The notes: a model not told the origin generated them from the sequence alone. DNA of 14,089 nt from Strigomonas culicis (GCA_000482145.1 AUXH01000507.1:1-14089), one strand, 5' to 3'; counted from the first letter of the stretch, positions 1 to 7,708 are shown. Made by a program: numbers and translations.

Positions 1-251
1 ATGAAGGAGCTCTTTGGCAGCGGGGGCAGCTGGAAGCGGCCATCACTCACCTTAATGGAAGCTGAATTGCGCGTGTACACGTCCACGTACCCTTTCCGCA
101 GCTGCTTGAGCTCGTCGTCTGTGATGTAGTCGGGGATAATGGTCATGCCAAACTCGTCACCGAACGGCTGATAGGGCTCCCCCGCTAATGCAAACTTGAA
201 GCTACCGCCCTTCATCATGTGCTTACTAATAAAAGCCAGCTTCTTCAACAT
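1..251 (-). CDS. Hypothetical protein, N-terminal part only (3' end outside window)
   Basis: The minus-strand frame is open from an ATG at 251 to the window edge, giving 83 complete codons with no stop. The product begins MLKKLAFISKHMMKGGSFKF; the basic, hydroxylated, Asp/Glu-free first 20 residues could be a mitochondrial presequence (inference). Residues around 36-50 read MTIIPDYITDDELKQLR, which loosely resembles the entry strand and helix of phytanoyl-CoA/2-oxoglutarate dioxygenases, but no catalytic residue is in view, so I assign no function. No other ATG occurs between 251 and the candidate splice acceptor at 351-352, so this start is the first ATG of the predicted mRNA. It is the last gene of the minus-strand unit in this window. 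Confidence 0.7.
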   Translation of the reverse strand, partial: MLKKLAFISKHMMKGGSFKFALAGEPYQPFGDEFGMTIIPDYITDDELKQLRKGYVDVYTRNSASIKVSDGRFQLPPLPKSSF

Positions 252-296
252 GGCTATGAGTCCTAAAAAGGTACTTAATGTGAACTAAAAAAAAAC

Positions 297-311
297 TATA
301 TATATATATAT
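297..311. repeat. (TA)n microsatellite
   Basis: An uninterrupted run of alternating T and A, about seven units, in the predicted 5' leader of the partial gene. Confidence 0.9.
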
Positions 312-350
312 GATCCGTGTGCGTGTGAACGTTTATGAAAGTGGTACACG

Positions 351-434
351 CTAGTGTGTGTGTGTGTATGTGTATGTGTGTGTGTGTGTGTGTATTGCAC
401 AAGTCAAAGAAACGAAAGGGATGGGAAGGAGAGC
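351..434 (-). promoter_or_regulatory. Candidate trans-splice acceptor of the partial gene
   Basis: Bases 406-434 are almost all purine on plus, so pyrimidine on minus. The first minus-strand AG after them is at 351-352, with the (CA)n run between. The predicted leader is about 99 nt and has no ATG before 251. Confidence 0.45.
354..393. repeat. (GT)n microsatellite with TA interruptions
   Basis: Forty bases of GT units, interrupted twice by TATG. On the minus strand this is a (CA)n run lying between the pyrimidine tract and the first AG upstream of the partial gene. Confidence 0.9.
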
Positions 435-553
435 GCAAATGTCTCGCTGTGCGACTGCACGAGAGAAGGCGTCACTTCATGTTTGAGGACAAGCATGAAA
501 AAAAAAACCGCACTACGGACTGAGGACCTGCAAGTCTGCATACTTCATAGCAT

Positions 554-1387
554 TTACACTTGAAAGGCACCGGAGGTGGAAACCTGCTTTTCGCACCGCT
601 GCTGGCGAGCCAGCTCACTGGTGATGGCCTCGTTGGCCGTGTCCAGCACCTTGTCGAAGCGCGCATGCGTGTTGCCGCTCGCCTCAGTGTACAGATCATA
701 GTAGACAGGAAGCTGCGGCCGCGCCTCGGGCGGGACCTCCGGCACCCTCCGCCGCACATAGAGCTGGGCCCGCAGGTGGGACGGGAGGGACGCGAGCGGC
801 TCCAGCGTGCAGCGCGCGAGCTCCGCCGGGGCGTCGGCCTCTCCCTCCTCGTCGGCGCGCCGCCGCGTGAAGGTGCGCGAGGCGGAGAGCGCCAGCTCCG
901 TCACGGTGTACCGGTGCAGCGGCAGCAGCGCGACGCCGCCGCACACGTCCTCGGCGAGCAGCATGCCGTTCGCGATGGAATCGTCCATCAGCAAGCGGCC
1001 GGGGCCGAACATGGCCCGCGGGTAGACGCAGTGATGGTCGAGCAGCATGCGGTGGCCGTGCAGCTCCACGGGGCACCACTCGCGCAAAACCTCCGCGTGG
1101 ATCTGCTCGTACGCGACGAGGTGCGCGCGGCCACTGCAGTGCAGCAGCACGGCCTCCGCCGAGGCCTCCAGCGGCACGCGCGCGCCGCCGGCCGCGCCCT
1201 GGCACATGGCGCAGAAGAGCTGCTGCTCCGCCGCGTCGCACGTGACGCCCTGCACCGCGAACTGCTGCGCGAGGCGGGCGGCCGCGTCGGCGGGCCGCTC
1301 CGCGCACGCCTCCCGTGGCCGCTTGGCGGGCGGGCCGCTGTCTGCCTGACCCTCCGCGGAGCTGCTACTGTTGCTAAGGTTCGACAT
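554..1387 (-). CDS. GC-rich protein with a U1/matrin-like zinc-finger motif
   Basis: A 277-aa product. Residues 1-40 are Ser/Ala-rich and probably disordered. C59-x2-C62 is followed by H83 and H89 within HCSGRAH, which recalls the second half of U1/matrin-type C2H2 fingers (H-x5-H), but the Cys-to-His spacing of 20 is longer than the usual dozen or so. That family often binds RNA or acts in pre-mRNA processing; whether this one does is inference. The remaining two thirds shows no domain I recognise. An acidic segment near 179-189 precedes a conserved-looking tail rich in Tyr and Asp (YYDLYTEASG). The gene is extremely GC-rich, so all six frames are long; I chose this one for its strand, its upstream acceptor and the finger. 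A 7-codon upstream ORF overlaps its start. Confidence 0.75.
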   Translation of the reverse strand: MSNLSNSSSSAEGQADSGPPAKRPREACAERPADAAARLAQQFAVQGVTCDAAEQQLFCAMCQGAAGGARVPLEASAEAVLLHCSGRAHLVAYEQIHAEVLREWCPVELHGHRMLLDHHCVYPRAMFGPGRLLMDDSIANGMLLAEDVCGGVALLPLHRYTVTELALSASRTFTRRRADEEGEADAPAELARCTLEPLASLPSHLRAQLYVRRRVPEVPPEARPQLPVYYDLYTEASGNTHARFDKVLDTANEAITSELARQQRCEKQVSTSGAFQV

Positions 1388-1397
1388 GCGTGCGCAT
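1374..1397 (-). other. Short upstream ORF overlapping the zinc-finger gene start
   Basis: An ATG at 1397 opens a 7-codon frame ending at a TAG at 1374-1376. It is in a different frame from the main ATG at 1387 and overlaps it. All AG candidates between the pyrimidine tract and the gene lie upstream of 1397, so the uORF should be in the mRNA. Repression of translation would follow from scanning, but that is inference. Confidence 0.5.
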
Positions 1398-2087
1398 TGA
1401 GATATAGTCCGACAGAAAATCCCACCGCTAAGCTATGAAGGGGGGGAGGGGAAGAAAGCTTGGTCTCTTTTGCTGCTGCCGCTTGAGAAATGAAATGGGA
1501 GAAAGCAAAAGAAGAAAGAGAAGACAAAATGAAGAGGTGACTGTGTACAACAAATAGCAAAGTCTTCCATCCACAGATGTGTAACTACGCGTCTTCTGTT
1601 TGTGAAGAACTAGCATACTCACTCACCATTGTATACTTCTTTTGTGCGTATGAACGGTTCTTCCATTGCGAAGAAGGGAAGAAGAGGATAAGTAAAAAAA
1701 AAATTAAAAAGTACAACTATACTTCCGATTTGGTATAAACCAAAAACCAACCCTGGAAACGCCTATTACAAGAGTGCTCCAACTCTAGTCCTTTTGCAGA
1801 ATCAATGCTTTGTGATGCTGTGCGTTATGCTTATTTCGTTATCTGCGTGTGTGCATTTGTTTTATGAGAATTGCAGAACGGTATATAAAGGTGAGCAATA
1901 AAAGAAAATACAATAGAGAAAACTGTTATTAATCACGTGTATTATATATGTTTTTTTTCTTGCCTTCTCTCACTCTCTTCGCATCGCAGCCACTCCACAT
2001 GGATGTATCCCATTTTTGTTTGTATCCGTGTTGTTCAGAGAAGATGAGGGGGAGAAGAAGAATCACAGCCGGACCGGGGGCTCACTA
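1388..2087 (-). other. Intergenic region between AAA ATPase and zinc-finger genes
   Basis: Seven hundred bases with no supported gene. On minus it is the 3' UTR of the AAA ATPase gene followed by the acceptor and leader of the zinc-finger gene. It is AT-rich in the middle (about 1690-1960) and has only very short frames; the longest same-strand one (1428-1622) reads through the pyrimidine tract and is Leu/Ser/Pro-rich. Confidence 0.6.
1433..1459 (-). promoter_or_regulatory. Trans-splice acceptor of the zinc-finger gene
   Basis: A 23-base all-pyrimidine tract on minus apart from its first base (1437-1459) is followed at once by ATAG, with the AG at 1433-1434. This predicts a leader of about 45 nt. 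The first ATG in that leader is at 1397, not 1387. Confidence 0.65.
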
Positions 2088-3158
2088 CTAGTATGATCCA
2101 GTGGTTGCCTTCACGCGCCTCAGTGCCTCGTCGAAGTGCGCCTTGGAGAGCGGAGGCAACTTGCCCGTGTCAATAGCGCCCGCCGACTGCATCTCACGCA
2201 GCGGCATGAGGGCGGCCGCCTTGCACATCTCGGTCAGGTCGGACCCGGAGTACTTATCGGTCTTCCCCGCCACGTAGCGAATCAGCTCATCCTTATTCGT
2301 GTTGTCCTTCAGGTCGTACTGGAGGGTGATGGTGAGGATCTTCACGCGTGACTCGAAGTTCGGCGGCGGCACCTCTAGCTGCAGCGGCATGCGGCGGCGG
2401 ATGGCGTCATCGATGGTGAAGCGGCGGTTCGTCGCGCCCACCACCAGCATGCGCGACGCCTTCTTCTCCAGGCCGTCCCAGTGGGTCATGAAAATGGTCT
2501 TGGCGTGTAGGTGCGGCGACGAGTCCTGCGCGCTCCGCATGTTCAGCAGCGAATCGATCTCGTCCACAAAAATGACGCAAGGGGCTATCTTCTCGGCGAG
2601 GGTGAAAATGGCAGCTGCGTTCTTCTCCGTGTCGCCGACCCACTTGGAGAAAATGGACTCCGTGTTGACGTTGATGAACGAGCAGCGGAGCTCCTTCGCG
2701 AGGGCGCGGGCGAGGAGGGTCTTGCCGGTGCCCGGGGGCCCGTGCAGCAGCACACCCTTCGGGTGGGAGCGGATCGTGTCCCCCTCGAAGAGCTCCGGGC
2801 GCGTGAACGGCCACACAATGTGTTCTGTGAGCGCCTCCTTCGCCTCCTCCAGGCCGCCGACATTGCTGAAGTCCACGTCGATGCTGTCGACGTCCACGAC
2901 CGACTCGGCGATGCTCTCCTCGGCGGAGTTGAGGTAAACCGTCTTGCCACCTATCACGCATCTTTTCTTGCCGATCCCATGCGAGTAGGAAAGGCGCTTC
3001 GTCATGTACAGCATCACACCAATGTAGACCCAAAAGTAGACCGGCGTGGCGGCAAGGCCCTTCAGCACGTGACCGACAACGGCTCCAATCCCTGTCATTG
3101 CCTGTTTGAGGGGAGATTCCCCCAGCGGACGGGCCTGTAGAGCATTTGAACCTGACAT
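2088..3158 (-). CDS. MSP1: Msp1/ATAD1-like membrane-anchored AAA ATPase
   Basis: A 356-aa protein, close to the length of yeast Msp1 and human ATAD1, which pull mislocalised tail-anchored proteins from the mitochondrial outer membrane and peroxisomes. A single membrane segment spans about residues 37-55, near the N-terminus as in the family. One AAA module follows: Walker A GPPGTGKT (140-147), pore loop KWVG (172-175), Walker B VIFVDE (195-200), sensor-1 Asn in GATNR (244), an arginine-rich finger DAIRRRMP (251-258), and GSDL (305-308) in the helical lid. The start at 3158 is the first ATG after the acceptor; the frame is open for 32 more codons, but that part is the translated pyrimidine tract (Phe/Ser/Pro-rich) upstream of the splice site. 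In a trypanosomatid, glycosomes as well as mitochondria are plausible sites; that is inference. Confidence 0.9.
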   Translation of the reverse strand: MSGSNALQARPLGESPLKQAMTGIGAVVGHVLKGLAATPVYFWVYIGVMLYMTKRLSYSHGIGKKRCVIGGKTVYLNSAEESIAESVVDVDSIDVDFSNVGGLEEAKEALTEHIVWPFTRPELFEGDTIRSHPKGVLLHGPPGTGKTLLARALAKELRCSFINVNTESIFSKWVGDTEKNAAAIFTLAEKIAPCVIFVDEIDSLLNMRSAQDSSPHLHAKTIFMTHWDGLEKKASRMLVVGATNRRFTIDDAIRRRMPLQLEVPPPNFESRVKILTITLQYDLKDNTNKDELIRYVAGKTDKYSGSDLTEMCKAAALMPLREMQSAGAIDTGKLPPLSKAHFDEALRRVKATTGSY

Positions 3159-3505
3159 CGATGAAAAAAAAAAGCTAATTGGGGTTGGAATACGCACAGA
3201 GGAGAAGAAAGGGAAAGAAAAAAGGAAGGCAAGTACAGAAGTGATGGGAAACAAATGGTTCAGGGAGACGAGTAGGTTGTGGTCGGTATTGACAGTGGAC
3301 AGAGGAAAAACAATGACTCAGGACGATTCTTATGGCAATCGAGGGACAGCCTTAGTGGCAGGCCTAGCAACTCCGCTCGCTGCGTTTCGGCACCCTCACA
3401 ATAGTCTTAGCACTGAAAATAATATATTTAAAAAGAAAAGGCAATGTTTAACAATATGAAGTTGGATGAAATGAGAAAAGATGGAAGAAGAAAATGCTCT
3501 TAACC
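3159..3505 (-). other. Intergenic region between Trx-Grx and AAA ATPase genes
   Basis: About 350 bases of 3' UTR, acceptor and short leader. I see no gene in it; the open frames on both strands are short and run into the neighbouring genes. Confidence 0.6.
3175..3229 (-). promoter_or_regulatory. Trans-splice acceptor of the Msp1-like gene
   Basis: A 32-base minus-strand pyrimidine tract (3198-3229) is followed by its first AG at 3175-3176. The predicted leader is 16 nt, mostly T. This site decides the start at 3158 over the longer frame beginning at 3254. Confidence 0.65.
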
Positions 3506-4180
3506 TTACAGTTTCAGCGAAGCCTTTAACTCTCCTTCCTCCTTCAGCTCTCGGCACACGTCCCATCCGCCAATCAACTCGCCATCCACGTACACCTGCG
3601 GGTACGTCGGCCACTTGGAGTACACCTTGAGACGCTCGCACACCTCGTTGTCGACCATCACGTCGTAGAACACGAACTGGGCGCCCTCTTCCAGAAGCAT
3701 CTCGCACAGCTTCCCCGTGAAGCCGCAGCGCGGACGAGAGGGGGTACCCGTGATGAACGCCACAATACCCTTGCGCGTGGTGAGATACTTGAGGTAATCG
3801 TCGAGCTCCGCAAAGTCACTGCGCTGGACACCCTTGCCGCCGTTTTCACCATAAAGCGAAATCGTGTTCATCGTGAGCAGATCCAACTTGGCACCCACGA
3901 CGTCGGCCACACGCTCCTGCTGCCCATCCGCGGTGCGGAAGAAGGCGATGAAGGGAACCGACGTGATGCCCTCGAGCTCACAGATTTCCTCATGCACCTC
4001 GCAGTTCACCTCTGCAAACAGCACTTTTCCTTTGTATGTGGCCGCTTCGTTCTCGAAGAATTCGTTCACCACCTTGCAAGGCTCACACCAGGAGGCGCTG
4101 AAGTGCACTATGAAGCCCAGCCCCTCGCACGCCTTCTTCTTCAGCTCTGTGTAATCTGCTGTCGATGACACTTGCTGCAT
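3506..4180 (-). CDS. Thioredoxin-monothiol glutaredoxin hybrid (Grx3/PICOT type)
   Basis: A 224-aa protein of two modules. Residues about 5-105 form a thioredoxin fold with the dithiol site WCEPC (31-35) and the cis-proline loop SVP (P76). Residues about 125-224 form a monothiol glutaredoxin with CGFT (152-155), the conserved WPTYPQVYVDGELIGGWD stretch (190-207), and only one active-site Cys. The family binds a [2Fe-2S] cluster with glutathione or, in trypanosomatids, trypanothione, and acts in cytosolic iron and Fe-S handling. Two points differ from standard Grx3: the first Cys of the thioredoxin site is kept (usually lost), and Thr replaces Ser in CGFS. No targeting signal is visible, so it is probably cytosolic. 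The start at 4180 is the first ATG after the acceptor; 52 upstream open codons are leader and tract sequence. Confidence 0.9.
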   Translation of the reverse strand: MQQVSSTADYTELKKKACEGLGFIVHFSASWCEPCKVVNEFFENEAATYKGKVLFAEVNCEVHEEICELEGITSVPFIAFFRTADGQQERVADVVGAKLDLLTMNTISLYGENGGKGVQRSDFAELDDYLKYLTTRKGIVAFITGTPSRPRCGFTGKLCEMLLEEGAQFVFYDVMVDNEVCERLKVYSKWPTYPQVYVDGELIGGWDVCRELKEEGELKASLKL

Positions 4181-4213
4181 ATCGAATAAACAAAAAAAGG
4201 GGGAAATGATTAC

Positions 4214-4244
4214 CTGTCTTATGAAGGAAAGGAGTAGAGAGAAG
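4214..4244 (-). promoter_or_regulatory. Trans-splice acceptor of the Trx-Grx gene
   Basis: A pyrimidine-rich minus tract (4221-4244) is followed by two close AGs at 4218-4219 and 4214-4215. Either gives a leader of about 33-37 nt with no ATG before 4180. Confidence 0.6.
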
Positions 4245-4394
4245 CAACTATCAACTATTGGAACGCAGAAAGGGGAAGAGAGGGTAGTAACGATAACACG
4301 TGTTGCATCAAATACGCAAAAGGGTAAAACAGACAATTATGGGCTGAAGCTGCAAGCAGTCCAGTCTGATTACAAGAAGGAAAGAAAAAAAAAA

Positions 4395-4425
4395 TGTGTG
4401 TATGTGTATGTGTATGTGTGTATGT
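4395..4425. repeat. (GT)n microsatellite with regular TA interruptions
   Basis: About 31 bases of GT units broken by TATG, just after the coiled-coil gene's stop codon, so in its 3' UTR. It resembles the run at 354-393, also in a 3' UTR/leader gap. Confidence 0.85.
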
Positions 4426-4429
4426 AGCA

Positions 4430-6988
4430 TCAGTGAACTTTGCATGATGTAGCCTGTTTCATCCTCCCCGTGTGCAGCGCATCCTTCAGGCGTTGCATTT
4501 TGTTCCTCTTTTGGAGCGCGGCCTGTTGCAGCTCCTTCAGCGTGGCGCGCAGTGCGAGGAGGTGCTCTCGCGTCTTAGACCGATGGTCGCTCACCGTCGC
4601 TATGACCTCATCCTGGAGCTTCACCTCCGTCTGCAGCAGCAGCGTGCGCTCCTGCAGGCCGGCCTGAAGGTACCCCTTCGCCTCGCCCAGCAGCTGCAGA
4701 TCTTTTTGAGCGGCGACGGAGGCACCGGAGCGGTTCTTATTGAAATGCACATTTGTGTTTTGGTCCGTAAAGGGTTTCGAGGAGCGGCCTGACGTTTTCT
4801 TCTGCTGCTCTACCGCTGCGCACATGCTGTGTCGCTCCGCCTTAATGGCCTCCAACATGCGACGCAGGTTCTCGGACTCCCTCTCGAGCGAAAGAATCCG
4901 CACATCCAAATAATTGCCCCTTTCCATCAGCTGCTCGCGAAGAATAGAACGACGCAGCAGCAGGTGCGCGTGCAGTGCCTCTGGAGGGGCGCCCGCCTCC
5001 ATCAAGGGGGCGCGCGGCAGACCATCCTCCCCCGCTGCTGACAGCTCGTCCAGCGGGGCCTCGACCGCCTTGGTAAGAGCGGCCATTGCCTCTTCGTAGC
5101 GCATCCGGATGAGGTCGCGCTGGCGCGTGAGGCGGCGCAGCGCGTCCGCCTGCTCGCGCACCGCATTCTGCTCCGCGTGCAGCTCGACCAGCGTGCCCTG
5201 CATGGCGGCCTGTAGGTGGTTCTCCTCCATCTGCACCTGCGCCCGCAGGAGCTCCTCCAGGCCGGCCAGGTCCTGGCGCTCCTTGAGCTGCCCGTCCGCC
5301 GCCTGCATGAGGGTGCGCAGGGTGACGCTCTCGCTCTCCACCTTGGTCGCCTCCACGCGCTTCCGCTCCTCCAGCTGGCCCTCCTCGGCCACTAAGTTCG
5401 CCACCTCGATCTGCGTGAGCTTCTGCCGCTCCGCGACTTGGGCGCGCCGTCCCTTCTGCTCCAGCAGCTGGGCGGAGGTGCGGTGCAGCGCGCTGCGCAG
5501 CGTCGTGGCGCCCTGCAGCAGCTGGCGGTGCTGCTCCATGTGCGCCACGAGCTGGCTCCGTAAATCCTGCACCTGAACCTCGAGCACCTCTTGGCGGTTC
5601 CGGTAGAGCTGGTTGTACTCCTCATGCGCGTCTGCCAAGGCCACCTTTCTGGCTTCAATGTCTTGGCCAATTGATTTGTGGATCTTTAGAAGTTCCTCCA
5701 GGCTTCCCTTGTGCTTGCTTTCCTCGTCCTCTATCTGCTTGCCCATTTTCTTTTGGTAGCCAATCTGCCGGCAGAGATCATCGGCACGAGCCGCCTCAGC
5801 CATGATGTGCTGCACCGTCTCCGCCCTCTTCGCGCTCGTTCGATCGAACCGGTTTTCCAAGCTGTCTAGTTTCTTCTGTAGGCTCGCGCGCAGACGATAC
5901 AGTATGGCGGGAGGAATAATATTCATGGATTGAACCTCCTTCTCGATGGAGACGGCGGCCAGCCTGAGCTCGCCGAGCTGGGCCTTCAGCTGATCTAGCG
6001 CCTCCCGCCGGTCTTCGAGTAGGAAGTGAAGGTTTTGATACTGCTCGACCAGCTTTCGCCGACGCAGCCGCTCCGCGCGATGGTACCGCCCCGTGATGTC
6101 CATCTCGTTCGCGTCATCGCGCGCGAGCTGCAGGTACTCCCTCAACCGGTTGACCTTGGTATCCAGCAAAGATCGCTTGTTATCGCGCTGCTTACCCATT
6201 TGGCGGCTTGCACGGGTTAACTGCTCGCGCGCTTCGAGTAGCTTTTCCTTCTGCTCCAGTTTCCTGTTGTACTCAGCCTTCAGCTCCGCCATGCGGTCCG
6301 CGTTCTGCTGCACAGAGGTATCGAGCGTCTCACTCTGGTGCACCACCTTGGCCAACTGGTCCACGCTCTCGTGGTGGTCTTTGAGGGAAGCCAGTAGCTG
6401 CGCTCGCACGTGGTCCAGTTCCCGTAGCACGGCCTCGTGCTCCGCCTCCGCCGCGCGCAGCTCGTCCTCGTAGCGGGCCACGCTCGCGTGCCATCGCTCC
6501 AGCTTGTTCCACAGCGTCTGGGACATATTTTTCAGCTCCGCCTCGAGTGCCTCGCCCACGCGACGTCGTTCGATGTGCGCTACAATGATCGCCTTCGCCT
6601 CCTCCTCTAGCGTCACAGACTCTCGCGTGCGCTCGCGGAGCGCCGCGCCCTTTTCATTAATCAGAGTGTTGAAGTGGTCACGGGACTTGATGAGCTTCTG
6701 GAGCAGCTCCTCCTGCTGCCGAACGGTTCGTCTGCCACCGTCCACCTCATGCTGTAACTGACGTACCTCGGAAGCTAACTTCTCTACCGCCTCCGCTTCG
6801 GTGTGGATCTGCTTATCCAGCGAGCTAAACTGACGCGTGGCTTGCGTGAGACTCTGACGCATGTAGTCGACCACCTCGTGGTGTTCGGCCACCAGGTGCC
6901 GCTTTTCCTCAAGCTCCGCCGTGCGGCGCTCAATCACTTCACGTAACTTCTTGTTGGTGTCATTGAGAAGTTCAACTGGCCACGACAT
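4430..6988 (-). CDS. CCDC39/FAP59-like coiled-coil protein (axonemal ruler candidate)
   Basis: An 852-aa protein that is heptad-patterned coiled coil almost throughout, rich in Glu, Arg, Gln and Leu. Two places recall CCDC39/FAP59: the N-terminus (ELLNDTNKKLRE with the Glu-rich helix after it) and about residues 680-725 (RGNYLDVRILSLERESENLR), which matches the family's D/N-x-L-D-x-x-I pattern. CCDC39 with CCDC40/FAP172 forms the filament that sets the 96-nm axonemal repeat and docks inner dyneins and the nexin link, which suits a flagellate. Its length is near the family's roughly 900-940 aa. A 26-residue Asn/Ser/Lys-rich linker (732-757) breaks the helix before a last 95-aa coiled segment. 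Identity is from memory of family patterns; CCDC40 or another long axonemal coil remains possible. The ATG at 6988 is the first after the acceptor. Confidence 0.8.
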   Translation of the reverse strand: MSWPVELLNDTNKKLREVIERRTAELEEKRHLVAEHHEVVDYMRQSLTQATRQFSSLDKQIHTEAEAVEKLASEVRQLQHEVDGGRRTVRQQEELLQKLIKSRDHFNTLINEKGAALRERTRESVTLEEEAKAIIVAHIERRRVGEALEAELKNMSQTLWNKLERWHASVARYEDELRAAEAEHEAVLRELDHVRAQLLASLKDHHESVDQLAKVVHQSETLDTSVQQNADRMAELKAEYNRKLEQKEKLLEAREQLTRASRQMGKQRDNKRSLLDTKVNRLREYLQLARDDANEMDITGRYHRAERLRRRKLVEQYQNLHFLLEDRREALDQLKAQLGELRLAAVSIEKEVQSMNIIPPAILYRLRASLQKKLDSLENRFDRTSAKRAETVQHIMAEAARADDLCRQIGYQKKMGKQIEDEESKHKGSLEELLKIHKSIGQDIEARKVALADAHEEYNQLYRNRQEVLEVQVQDLRSQLVAHMEQHRQLLQGATTLRSALHRTSAQLLEQKGRRAQVAERQKLTQIEVANLVAEEGQLEERKRVEATKVESESVTLRTLMQAADGQLKERQDLAGLEELLRAQVQMEENHLQAAMQGTLVELHAEQNAVREQADALRRLTRQRDLIRMRYEEAMAALTKAVEAPLDELSAAGEDGLPRAPLMEAGAPPEALHAHLLLRRSILREQLMERGNYLDVRILSLERESENLRRMLEAIKAERHSMCAAVEQQKKTSGRSSKPFTDQNTNVHFNKNRSGASVAAQKDLQLLGEAKGYLQAGLQERTLLLQTEVKLQDEVIATVSDHRSKTREHLLALRATLKELQQAALQKRNKMQRLKDALHTGRMKQATSCKVH

Positions 6989-7053
6989 GGCAAAAGGTGT
7001 TACTGTTCTCTTTTCTAATTATAATCTATTTTTATATGAAACACACTTTGAAT

Positions 7054-7077
7054 CTATACAAGAGAGAGAAAAAAAAA
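7054..7077 (-). promoter_or_regulatory. Candidate trans-splice acceptor of the CCDC39-like gene
   Basis: A pyrimidine run on minus (7060-7077) precedes an AG at 7054-7055. The leader would be about 65 nt with no ATG before 6988. Another T-rich run lies at 7095-7107, so the exact site is less clear than elsewhere. Confidence 0.45.
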
Positions 7078-7264
7078 TACGTGTGTGAATGTATGAAAAA
7101 AAAAAAGAGTCGAAGTTGACTTTTGTAAAATCGATCCTCTTCTCTAAAGGGACTTGAAAGAAAGAAAGAAGAAAAGAGTGTTAGTCTTGACATCGCTTAA
7201 TTCAGTATTTTGTTCAAGAAGCGACATGTTGCGCAAAGTGTAGGAGAAAACAAATGTACTTACT

Positions 7265-7280
7265 GTTGTTGTTGTTGTTT
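7265..7280. repeat. (GTT)5 trinucleotide repeat
   Basis: Five GTT units in the 3' UTR of the 135-aa protein gene, read as AAC on the transcript strand. Confidence 0.85.
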
Positions 7281-7300
7281 TTACAATAATACAATGATGC

Positions 7301-7708
7301 CTAGCCTTTTCCAGTTCGACGCTTCTCCTGGCGTCTTCTCCAAGCCTCATACTGTTCCTTATCTTGTGGGTGGTCAGTGTCATCGGGCAAGTCGCTGCCC
7401 TCGTAACGATCTAGCATGTCCTCTCGCTTTGTCTCATCCTCTAAAAGTGACATGAATGACTTCTTCGTACCAGCAGGTACAACGGAGGATGCCACTGGAA
7501 TAGCAGACGGTGCGCCTTGACGCTGCTTAGTGGACACATACTCAATATCTAAATCGAACTCATCAGCCGTAGACTGCGGCTGTTGGCCTGCTGGTAGAGT
7601 GGTAGTGGCACTCTCCACACGATTACTAAGGGTCGCCAGTTCCTCCTCCTCCTCTTCGCTCTCTGGCAGAACGGTGGTCTGGACCTTCACCACATTGATA
7701 GCTGACAT
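7301..7708 (-). CDS. Small acidic protein with an MFAP1-like C-terminus
   Basis: A 135-aa protein. It has an acidic run ESEEEEEE at 16-23, a second acidic stretch DEFDLDIEY at 49-57, and a C-terminus in which DDTDHPQDKEQYEAWRRRQE (109-128) parallels the D-x-E-Y-E-A-W-x-x-R-E-x-x-R block of the spliceosomal protein MFAP1. MFAP1 binds Prp38 in the B complex and is about 440 aa in animals, so this would be a much reduced version that stops soon after the block. The match is short and low-complexity; I hold it as a hypothesis, and a conserved hypothetical protein is the safe description. The protein looks largely disordered, with no membrane segment or signal peptide. The start at 7708 is the first ATG after a clear acceptor. 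Confidence 0.7.
   Translation of the reverse strand: MSAINVVKVQTTVLPESEEEEEELATLSNRVESATTTLPAGQQPQSTADEFDLDIEYVSTKQRQGAPSAIPVASSVVPAGTKKSFMSLLEDETKREDMLDRYEGSDLPDDTDHPQDKEQYEAWRRRQEKRRTGKG

Larger units (their letters stand above)
252..553 (-). other. Intergenic region between zinc-finger gene and the partial gene
   Basis: No coding sequence is supported here. The stretch is the 3' UTR of the zinc-finger gene plus the leader of the next gene. It holds a (TA)n run, a (GT)n run and a purine-rich block (pyrimidine-rich on minus). The short open frames on both strands encode only Val-Cys or Thr-His repeats read from the dinucleotide run. Confidence 0.6.
6989..7300 (-). other. Intergenic region upstream of the CCDC39-like gene
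   Basis: About 310 bases holding the 3' UTR of the 135-aa protein gene and the acceptor and leader of the coiled-coil gene. It has two A-rich runs and a (GTT)n run. No gene is supported. Confidence 0.6.

Noticed and set aside
3159..3254. N-terminal extension of 32 residues on the AAA ATPase
   Set aside because: It translates the pyrimidine tract and lies upstream of the predicted acceptor AG at 3175-3176. The same reasoning removes 52 codons from the Trx-Grx gene (4181-4336) and 21 from the ARMET-like gene (9701-9763).
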